This document shows positions 57,837 through 64,000 of a DNA stretch of 64,000 bases, in pieces (positions within the stretch are counted from its first letter, which is position 1; each line of letters opens with the position of its first letter). The notes below the pieces were generated by a model, which saw only the letters and a program-made list of their open reading frames with translations, had not been told where the DNA came from and did no database searches. The DNA is from Luteimonas suaedae (GTDB taxonomy: Bacteria > Pseudomonadota > Gammaproteobacteria > Xanthomonadales > Xanthomonadaceae): the NCBI RefSeq assembly GCF_008312895.1, contig NZ_VSSP01000002.1, positions 310,001 through 374,000 on the forward strand, read 5' to 3'. The translations under genes were made by a program, and so were the position numbers.

Positions 57837-59189
57837 ATGCCCCCCCGCGCCCGCTCCGCCTGGACCAAGACCCTCGGCCTGCTCGCCCTGATCCTGCTGG
57901 CGGCGCTCGCATTCGGGCTGTTGATCGGGCAAGCGTGGCTGGTGTTGACGGTGGCGGCGCTGGGCGTGGTCGCCTGGCATTACTGGCGGCTGCGGCGGGT
58001 GCTGTTGCGGCTGACCTCGCGCCAGCGCATCCCGCCCGCGGACGGCAACGGGGTGTGGAACGAGCTCGACCGCCTGCTGCACCGCAGCCAGGACGACACC
58101 CGCAGCCGCAAGCGGCGCCTGGTGGAGATGCTGCGCGCCTATCGCGCCGCCGCCGCCGCGCTGCCCGATGCGGTGATCGTGCTGGAGCGCAACAGCCAGC
58201 GCGTGCAGTGGTTCAACGAAGCGTCTTCCGGCCTGCTCGGACTGCAGTATCCGGGCGACCTCGGCGCCTCGCTCGGCGATCGCCTGCGACCGCTGCCGAT
58301 CGCGCACTGGCTGGCCAGCGGCCGCCACGCCGAACCACTGCTGGACGTGCCCTCGCCGCTCGACCCGTCGCTGCGCCTGAGCATGCGCCTGATCCCCTAT
58401 TCCGAGGAGCTCTGGCTGCTGGTCGCGCGCGACGTCAGCAAGATCATGCACCTGGAACAGGTGCGGCGCGATTTCGTCGCCAACGTCTCGCACGAACTGC
58501 GCACGCCGCTGACGGTGGTGCACGGCTATCTCGACATGCTCGATCCGACCGAGCAGCCGGAATGGGCGCCGATCCTGGAGGAGATGCGGCGCCAGTCGCA
58601 GCGCATGACGCAGCTGGTCGAAGACCTGCTGACATTGTCGCGGTTGGAGGCGCAGGACACGGTCAGCGACGAGAGCGTGAGCATGGGATCGATGCTCGCC
58701 ACGCTCAAGCGCGAGGCCGAAGCGCTGAGCCAGGGCCGCCATACCGTCACGATCGACGACCGAGCGGCGCTGGACCTCTGGGGCTCGACCCGGGAGCTGC
58801 ACAGCGCATTCTCCAACCTGGTCGCGAACGCGGTACGCTACACCCCGGCTGGCGGCAGCATCGCCATTCGCTTCGCACGCGCCGACGGCGGCGTGGCGCT
58901 CTCGGTGACCGACAGTGGCTACGGCATCCCGGCTGCGCACCTGCCGCGCATCACCGAACGTTTCTACCGCGTCTCGACCAGCCGCTCGCGCGAGCTCGGC
59001 GGCACCGGACTCGGACTGGCGATCGTCAAGCACGTGCTGCAGCTGCACCAGGCGCGGTTGGAGATCGAGAGCGAAGTCGGACGCGGCAGCACCTTCACCT
59101 GCCATTTCTCCGCCGACCGCGCGCACCCGCGCGACGGCGACAGCATCGGAGCCGGGCGTGAGCGCACGCACAAACAATTCATCGATTAG
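57837..59189 (+). CDS. phoR: Phosphate regulon sensor histidine kinase PhoR
   Basis: 450 residues. Two N-terminal membrane helices (about 12-30 and 33-50), a PAS region (about 105-200), H219 in VSHELRTPLTVVHGYLDML, and ATP lid motifs NLVANAVRYTP, TDSGYGIP and GGTGLGLAIVKHVL. It phosphorylates PhoB under phosphate limitation, normally with PstSCAB-PhoU; those genes are not in this window. ATG 57837 follows the inverted repeat by eight bases, without a strong ribosome-binding site. ppk begins 25 bases after its stop. Confidence 0.95.
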   Translation: MPPRARSAWTKTLGLLALILLAALAFGLLIGQAWLVLTVAALGVVAWHYWRLRRVLLRLTSRQRIPPADGNGVWNELDRLLHRSQDDTRSRKRRLVEMLRAYRAAAAALPDAVIVLERNSQRVQWFNEASSGLLGLQYPGDLGASLGDRLRPLPIAHWLASGRHAEPLLDVPSPLDPSLRLSMRLIPYSEELWLLVARDVSKIMHLEQVRRDFVANVSHELRTPLTVVHGYLDMLDPTEQPEWAPILEEMRRQSQRMTQLVEDLLTLSRLEAQDTVSDESVSMGSMLATLKREAEALSQGRHTVTIDDRAALDLWGSTRELHSAFSNLVANAVRYTPAGGSIAIRFARADGGVALSVTDSGYGIPAAHLPRITERFYRVSTSRSRELGGTGLGLAIVKHVLQLHQARLEIESEVGRGSTFTCHFSADRAHPRDGDSIGAGRERTHKQFID

Positions 59190-59214
59190 GCGCAGGCCGA
59201 AGTCCGCACGGACG

Positions 59215-61326
59215 ATGACCGCCGCGCTGTCCGCCGAATCGAGCGGCGCCCACGCCGGCGATCCGGCCGCGGACGATCCGCTGTCCGATCCAGCGCTCTA
59301 TTTCAACCGCGAACTGTCGCAACTCGACTTCAACTTCCGCGTGCTGGCGCAGGCCCAGGACCAGGCGGTACCGCTGCTGGAGCGGCTGCGCTACCTGTGC
59401 ATCTCCTGCACCAACCTGGACGAATTCTTCGAGATCCGCGCCGCCACCGTGCGCCACGCGCAGGATTTCGGCATGCCCGGATCGCCGGACGGGCTGGCGC
59501 CGGCCACCGTGCTCAAGCGCATCCACGAGCGCGCCGCCGAGCTGGTCGATTCACAGTACCGCTGCTGGAACGAGACGCTGCGGCCGGCGCTCTACGACGC
59601 CGGCGTGCGCATCCTCGGCCGCGAGAAATGGAATGCGCGGCAGAAGCGCTGGCTGCGCGCCTATTTCCGCGACGAGATCATGCCGGTGCTGTCGCCGCTC
59701 GGGCTCGATCCGGCACACCCGTTCCCGAAGATCCTCAACAAATCGCTGAACATCGTCGTCGTGCTCAAGGGCCGGGACGCGTTCGGCCGCAGCGGGCACC
59801 TTGCGATCGTGCGCGCGCCGCGCTCGCTGCCGCGCATCATCCAGCTGCCGGAGCGGGCCTCCGGCGGCGAGCATGACTTCGTGTTCCTGTCCTCGGTGCT
59901 GTCGGAGTTCGTGGACGAGCTGTTCCCCGGCATGCAGGTCAAGGGCGCCTACCAGTTCCGCGTGACCCGCAATTCGGAGCTGATCGTCGACGAGGAGGAA
60001 GTCGAGAACCTGGCGCTGGCGCTGCGCGACGAGCTGGTGGGGCGCGGCTACCTGCGCGCGATGCGGCTGGAAATCGCCGCCGACTGTCCCAAGGCGATCG
60101 TGCGCACGCTGCTGGAGAACTTCGAACTGCCGGAGAACGCGGTCTATCGCATCGACGGCGCGGTCAACCTCAACCGGGTGATCCAGGTCTACGACATGGT
60201 GCAGCGGCCGGACTTGAAGTTCCCGCCGTTCCAGCCACGCCAGCTGCGCGAAAGCGACGCGATGTTCGAGCTGCTGGCCGAGGAGGACGTGCTGCTGCAT
60301 CACCCGTTCGACGCGTTCACCCCGGTGCTGGAGCTGATCAAGCAGGCGGCCGAGGATCCGAACGTGCTGGCGATCAAGCAGACGCTCTACCGCACCGGCA
60401 AGGACTCGGCGATCGTCGAGCACCTGGTGCAGGCGGCGCGCAACGGCAAGGACGTCACCGTCGTGGTCGAGCTGCGCGCGCGCTTCGACGAGGAAGCCAA
60501 CCTCGGCCTGGCCGACCGCCTGCAGGAGGCCGGCGTGCAGGTGGTCTATGGCGTGGTTGGCTACAAGACCCACGCCAAGATGCTGCTGATCGTGCGCCGC
60601 GAAGGCCGCAAGCTGCGTCGCTACGTGCACCTGGGCACCGGCAACTACCACTCCGGAACCGCGCGCGCCTATACCGACCTGGGCCTGCTCACCAGCAATT
60701 CCGAGATCGGCGAGGACGTGCACCAGATCTTCCAGCAGCTCTCCGGCCTGGCGCCGCTGATCCGGCTGCACCACCTGCTGCAGTCGCCGTTCACGCTGCA
60801 CGCCGGGGTGCTGGCGCGGATCGCACGCGAGGCCGCGCACGCGCGCGCCGGACGCCCGGCGCGCATCATCGCCAAGATGAACGCCCTCAACGAGCCGCAT
60901 GTCATCCGCGCCCTGTACGGCGCCTCGCAGGCCGGCGTGGAGATCGACCTCATCATCCGCGGCGCCTGCACCCTGCGGCCCGGCGTGGCGGGCGTGTCCG
61001 ACAACATCCGCGTGGTCTCGATCGTCGGCCGTTTCCTCGAGCATCACCGCATCTACTGGTTCGCCAACGACGGCGACCAGGAGCTGTTCTGCGCCAGCGC
61101 CGACTGGCTGGAGCGCAACCTGCTGCATCGGGTCGAGTCCTGTTTCCCGGTGCTGGATCCGGAACTCGCCGGCCGCGTGCGCGAGGAAGCGCTCAACAAC
61201 TACCTGGCCGACAACACCAACGCCTGGGAATTGCAGGCCGACGGCGCATACCGCAAGCTTGCGCCCGGCGACGAGGCGATGCCCCACTCGGCGCAGTCCT
61301 GGTTGCTGGCGAAACTCTGCGGATGA
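59215..61326 (+). CDS. ppk: Polyphosphate kinase 1
   Basis: 703 residues from ATG 59215. PPK1 motifs: YFNRELSQLDFN near residue 29, LCISCTNLDEFFEIR, the catalytic histidine H453 in YKTHAKMLL, and LGTGNYHSGTARAYTDL. It makes polyphosphate from ATP reversibly at the membrane. A longer open frame upstream lies inside phoR and is excluded. Its stop overlaps ppx (ATGA). Located in the Pho operon, so polyphosphate synthesis should respond to phosphate starvation. Confidence 0.96.
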   Translation: MTAALSAESSGAHAGDPAADDPLSDPALYFNRELSQLDFNFRVLAQAQDQAVPLLERLRYLCISCTNLDEFFEIRAATVRHAQDFGMPGSPDGLAPATVLKRIHERAAELVDSQYRCWNETLRPALYDAGVRILGREKWNARQKRWLRAYFRDEIMPVLSPLGLDPAHPFPKILNKSLNIVVVLKGRDAFGRSGHLAIVRAPRSLPRIIQLPERASGGEHDFVFLSSVLSEFVDELFPGMQVKGAYQFRVTRNSELIVDEEEVENLALALRDELVGRGYLRAMRLEIAADCPKAIVRTLLENFELPENAVYRIDGAVNLNRVIQVYDMVQRPDLKFPPFQPRQLRESDAMFELLAEEDVLLHHPFDAFTPVLELIKQAAEDPNVLAIKQTLYRTGKDSAIVEHLVQAARNGKDVTVVVELRARFDEEANLGLADRLQEAGVQVVYGVVGYKTHAKMLLIVRREGRKLRRYVHLGTGNYHSGTARAYTDLGLLTSNSEIGEDVHQIFQQLSGLAPLIRLHHLLQSPFTLHAGVLARIAREAAHARAGRPARIIAKMNALNEPHVIRALYGASQAGVEIDLIIRGACTLRPGVAGVSDNIRVVSIVGRFLEHHRIYWFANDGDQELFCASADWLERNLLHRVESCFPVLDPELAGRVREEALNNYLADNTNAWELQADGAYRKLAPGDEAMPHSAQSWLLAKLCG

Positions 61327-62861
61327 CCGATACCCTGGCGCTGGCCGGATCGCTGGCCGACCCGCTCGAAGACGGCGACTCGCTCGCCGCCATCGACCTC
61401 GGCTCGAACAGCTTCCACATGGTCGTTGCACGCTACACGCTGGGCCAGCTGCGGGTCGTCGACCGGCTGCGCGAAACCGTGCGGCTGGGCGAGGGCCTCG
61501 ACGGCAAGGGCGGGCTGCGCGCAGAGGTGCGGCAGCGCGCGCTGGAATGCCTGTCGCGCTTCGGCCAGCGCATCGGCGACCTCCCGCCGCAGCGGGTCCG
61601 CGCGCTGGCGACCAACGCGGTGCGGCAGCTCGCCGTGCCGCAGGCGTTCCTGGTGCCGGCCGAGGACGCGCTCGGCCATGCCATCGAGGTGATCTCCGGA
61701 CGCGAGGAAGCGCGCCTGATCTATCTCGGCGTCGCCCACGCGCAGCCGCCGAAACCGACCCATCGGCGGCTGGTGATCGATATCGGCGGCGGCTCCACCG
61801 AATGCATCATCGGCTCCGGCTTCGATGCGATCGAGCGCGAAAGCCTGCAGGTGGGCTGCATCGGCAGCACCCGGCGCTTCTTCGGCAACGGCAAGCTGTC
61901 GCGCAAGCGCTGGCGCGAGGCGCTGGCCGAGGTCTCGGCCGAGTTCCAGCAGTTCGCCGCCGCCTATCGCGACCTCGGCTGGCAGGAGGCGCTGGGCGCG
62001 TCCGGCACCAACAAGGCGATCGGCCAGATCTGCGCGGCAATGAAATTGACCAAGGGCGCGGTGACCGCGGAGGCGTTGCCGCAGGTGCGCGACCGACTGC
62101 TCACCGCCGATCGCATCGACAACATCGACCTGCCCGGATTGTCGGCGGAACGGCGTCCGGTGATCGCCGGCGGCCTGCTGGTGCTGGAGGCGGCGTTCCG
62201 CACGCTCGGCCTGGAACGCATGGCGGTCAGCAAGGCCGCGCTGCGCGAGGGCGTGCTCTACGACATGCTCGGCCGCGGCAGCGAAGACGATCCGCGCGAG
62301 ACCTCGATCGCCGCGCTCACGCTGCGCTACGGCATGGACGCGGCGCAGGCCGCGCGCGTGGAGCAGACCGCGGTGCGCCTGTTCGACCAGGTGGCGCGCA
62401 CCTGGCAACTCGGCGCCGACGATCTGCTGATGCTGGGCTGGGCCGCGCGCCTGCACGAGCTCGGCCTGACCATCGCCCACAGCCAGTACCACGTGCATGG
62501 CGGCTACGTGCTGGAACACTCCGATATCTCGGGCTTCTCGCGCCAGGAGCAGCAGTTCCTCGCCGCACTGGTGCGCACCCATCGCCGCAAGGTGCCGAAG
62601 TCCGCGTTCGACGCGCTGCCCGAGCGCCTGCTGCCGGCGGCGCGGCGGCTGAGCGTGCTGCTGCGGTTGGCGGTCCTGCTCAACCGCGGCCACGAATCGC
62701 AGGCGATCCCGAAACTGGAGGCGACGGCGGACGGCGATCTGCTGGTCCTGCGCCTGGAGCGACGCTGGCTGGAGGCCCGTCCGCTACTCAGCACCGACCT
62801 GCAGGGCGAGCCCGCCGACATCGCCGCGCTCGACATCGAGCTACGCATTGACGCGGTCTGA
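61323..62861 (+). CDS. ppx: Exopolyphosphatase / GppA-type phosphatase
   Basis: 512 residues. ASKHA fold: AIDLGSNSFHMVVARY (23-38) and VIDIGGGSTECIIG are the two phosphate-binding loops; the C-terminal half is helical with an HD-like AARLHELGLTIAHSQYHVHG motif. It hydrolyses terminal phosphates of polyphosphate or pppGpp. Translation is coupled to ppk by ATGA overlap. Paired with ppk as a synthesis/degradation switch. Confidence 0.95.
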   Translation: MTDTLALAGSLADPLEDGDSLAAIDLGSNSFHMVVARYTLGQLRVVDRLRETVRLGEGLDGKGGLRAEVRQRALECLSRFGQRIGDLPPQRVRALATNAVRQLAVPQAFLVPAEDALGHAIEVISGREEARLIYLGVAHAQPPKPTHRRLVIDIGGGSTECIIGSGFDAIERESLQVGCIGSTRRFFGNGKLSRKRWREALAEVSAEFQQFAAAYRDLGWQEALGASGTNKAIGQICAAMKLTKGAVTAEALPQVRDRLLTADRIDNIDLPGLSAERRPVIAGGLLVLEAAFRTLGLERMAVSKAALREGVLYDMLGRGSEDDPRETSIAALTLRYGMDAAQAARVEQTAVRLFDQVARTWQLGADDLLMLGWAARLHELGLTIAHSQYHVHGGYVLEHSDISGFSRQEQQFLAALVRTHRRKVPKSAFDALPERLLPAARRLSVLLRLAVLLNRGHESQAIPKLEATADGDLLVLRLERRWLEARPLLSTDLQGEPADIAALDIELRIDAV

Positions 62862-62927
62862 GCGGCGCCGCATCGCCCGATGCGACGGTTGGTATATCCT
62901 GCGCGCATTCACTTCGGAGCGTCCGGC

Positions 62928-63404
62928 ATGGCACGTCTGTTCACTCCCCTGCTCTGCGCGTTCTGCCTGCTGCTGGTCGCCTGCAGCAGCGGGCCGGTCC
63001 GGCGCATCTCCGAGCCCACGGCCAGCATCCAGCAGCTCAGCGTCGCCGCGGACGGCAGCTGGTCGGTCGACCTGCGCGTGCAGAACTACAGCAGCATCGC
63101 CATGCGCTTCGACGGCATCCGCCTGGCGCTGACCGCGGGCGGCGAGATGGCCGGCACGCTGCAGGCCACGCCGCAACTGTCGATCTCGCAGGAATCGGCC
63201 GACATCGTCACCGTGACCCTGACGCCGACCGCCACCGCACGCCTCCTGCTGGCCGATACCCTCGCCGGCGGCCGCAGCCTGCCCTACGCGCTGGAAGGCG
63301 AGCTCAACGCCGTCCCCACCGATCGCGGCCGCGCCCGCGACTACCGCATCGAGCGCAGCGGTGTGCTGAGTCCCGTGCCCGGGCTGCCTGGAGTCTTGCG
63401 CTGA
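62928..63404 (+). CDS. LEA-type 2 family lipoprotein
   Basis: 158 residues from ATG 62928 (GGAG eight bases upstream; an earlier in-frame ATG at 62880 adds 16 residues). Lipoprotein signal LLCAFCLLLVAC with lipobox cysteine C19. Mature part: SIQQLSVAADGSWSVDLRVQ and YSSIAMRFDGIRLALT are strands of a LEA2/WHy-like immunoglobulin fold. Probably periplasmic, outer- or inner-membrane anchored, function unknown. Its TGA overlaps the next ATG by one base (TGATG), so it is coupled to the acyl-CoA dehydrogenase. Confidence 0.85.
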   Translation: MARLFTPLLCAFCLLLVACSSGPVRRISEPTASIQQLSVAADGSWSVDLRVQNYSSIAMRFDGIRLALTAGGEMAGTLQATPQLSISQESADIVTVTLTPTATARLLLADTLAGGRSLPYALEGELNAVPTDRGRARDYRIERSGVLSPVPGLPGVLR

Positions 63405-64000
63405 TGAGCACCTACAAGGCCCCGCTCGCCGACATCCGCTTCGTCCTGTACGACGTGCTCGAGGCCGAGGCGCTGTTCGCGCGGCTCGGTTTCGTCGACG
63501 CCAGCCGCGACATCGTCGATGCCGTGCTGGAGGAAGGCGCGCGCTTCAACGAGACCGTGCTGGCGCCGCTCAACCGCATCGGCGACGAGACCGGCTGCCG
63601 CTACGACAAGGCCACCGGCGCGGTGACCACGCCGCCCGGCTTCCGCGAGGCCTATGCGCAATACGTCGAAGGCGGCTGGCCCGGGCTGACGGCGCCGCCG
63701 GCGTTCGGCGGGCAGGGACTGCCGCACACGGTCGGCGTGCCGCTGAAGGAGATGATCGACGCCGCCAACCTGGCGTGGGGCAACTTTCCGTTGCTCTCGC
63801 ACGGCGCTACCGAGGCGCTGCTGCACCATGGCGAACCGTGGCAGCAGGAGGTCTTCCTCAAGCCGCTGATCGAGGGTCGTTGGACCGGCACCATGTGCCT
63901 GACCGAGGCGCACTGCGGCACCGACCTCGGTCTGCTGCGCACGCGCGCCACGCCTGCCGATGACGGCAGCCATGCGATCAGCGGCACCAAGATCTTCATC
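63404..64000 (+). CDS. Acyl-CoA dehydrogenase family protein, N-terminal part (window edge)
   Basis: 199 residues visible, open at the window end. N-terminal domain typical of the larger acyl-CoA dehydrogenases with an extra N-terminal helix bundle: LADIRFVLYDVLEAE, GGWPGLTAPPAFGGQGLPHTVG, and the flavin/substrate motif MCLTEAHCGTDLGLLRTRA. It probably oxidises acyl-CoA with FAD in beta-oxidation. It overlaps the lipoprotein gene by one base. No statement possible on the catalytic Glu, which lies beyond the window. Confidence 0.9.
   Translation, partial: MSTYKAPLADIRFVLYDVLEAEALFARLGFVDASRDIVDAVLEEGARFNETVLAPLNRIGDETGCRYDKATGAVTTPPGFREAYAQYVEGGWPGLTAPPAFGGQGLPHTVGVPLKEMIDAANLAWGNFPLLSHGATEALLHHGEPWQQEVFLKPLIEGRWTGTMCLTEAHCGTDLGLLRTRATPADDGSHAISGTKIFI

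Overview
This is 64 kb of very high-G+C chromosomal DNA from a gammaproteobacterium. The best inference is Xanthomonadaceae, on the Lysobacter/Luteimonas side. Three things support this: the core gene orders (yceD-rpmF-fabH-fabD-fabG-acpP-fabF, tig-clpP-clpX-lon-hup-tRNA-Val-tRNA-Asp-ppiD, phoB-phoR-ppk-ppx), the MoxR/DUF58/transglutaminase operon, and the many REP-type palindromes and GTGATTS heptamer repeats. There is no phage, insertion sequence, CRISPR array or plasmid function. Almost everything is housekeeping, and the unusual material is mainly intergenic.

Layout. 1-3.4 kb: the 3' end of a LysR regulator, then an overlapping S4/LemA/DUF2207 trio. 3.8-10.4 kb: the type II fatty-acid synthesis cluster on the minus strand. 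It is read from a near-leaderless promoter before yceD, lacks plsX, and has yceF (m7GTP pyrophosphatase) divergent on the far side. 10.5-17.0 kb: an ArnT/PMT-like glycosyltransferase opposite a MoxR-DUF58-transglutaminase-Slp operon. 17.2-21.3 kb: HIT protein, recR, ybaB, dnaX, tRNA-Ser(GGA) and the 4.5S SRP RNA. 22.0-25.1 kb: a three-gene, start/stop-overlapping operon of a retropepsin-like protease, a 7TM protein with a dead transglutaminase domain, and a RimK-like ATP-grasp ligase. This is the least understood system in the window. 25.2-29.1 kb: molybdopterin genes moaA-(DUF4440)-moaC-moaD-moaE-(beta-propeller), interrupted by palindromic repeats. 29.2-32.9 kb: metallo-beta-lactamase-fold protein, a Kdo-kinase-like protein, a family 9 glycosyltransferase, a frameshifted DUF1203 gene and DUF6165. 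33-41 kb: tRNA-Ser(CGA) with a strong terminator, a PP2C phosphatase, dnaQ-rnhA-methyltransferase, gloB-mltD-fabI and ppiD. 42-49 kb: tRNA-Asp/Val, hup, lon (with a heat-shock promoter), clpX, clpP and tig. 49.3-54.8 kb: NhaC-like antiporter, Bax-inhibitor-1 protein, five tRNAs (Pro, Arg, His, Lys, Leu), isocitrate dehydrogenase, an AhpD-like protein and glutaredoxin. 55-64 kb: a BepA-like protease, then phoB-phoR-ppk-ppx behind a triple Pho box, a lipoprotein, and the start of an acyl-CoA dehydrogenase.

How parts work together. The fab cluster and fabI supply acyl chains. Tig, ClpXP, Lon, PpiD and BepA form a protein quality-control set from cytosol to periplasm. PhoBR-Ppk-Ppx couples phosphate sensing to polyphosphate turnover. 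KdkA-like, family 9 and ArnT-like proteins point to envelope glycan or LPS modification. Three REP families with GTAG-type heads, a covarying multi-hairpin family and heptamer-built inverted repeats punctuate the intergenic DNA, and in two places a repeat supplies the stop codon of the neighbouring gene (hit, tig).

Limits: family assignments come from reading motifs by eye. Promoters and terminators are consensus matches and have not been tested.
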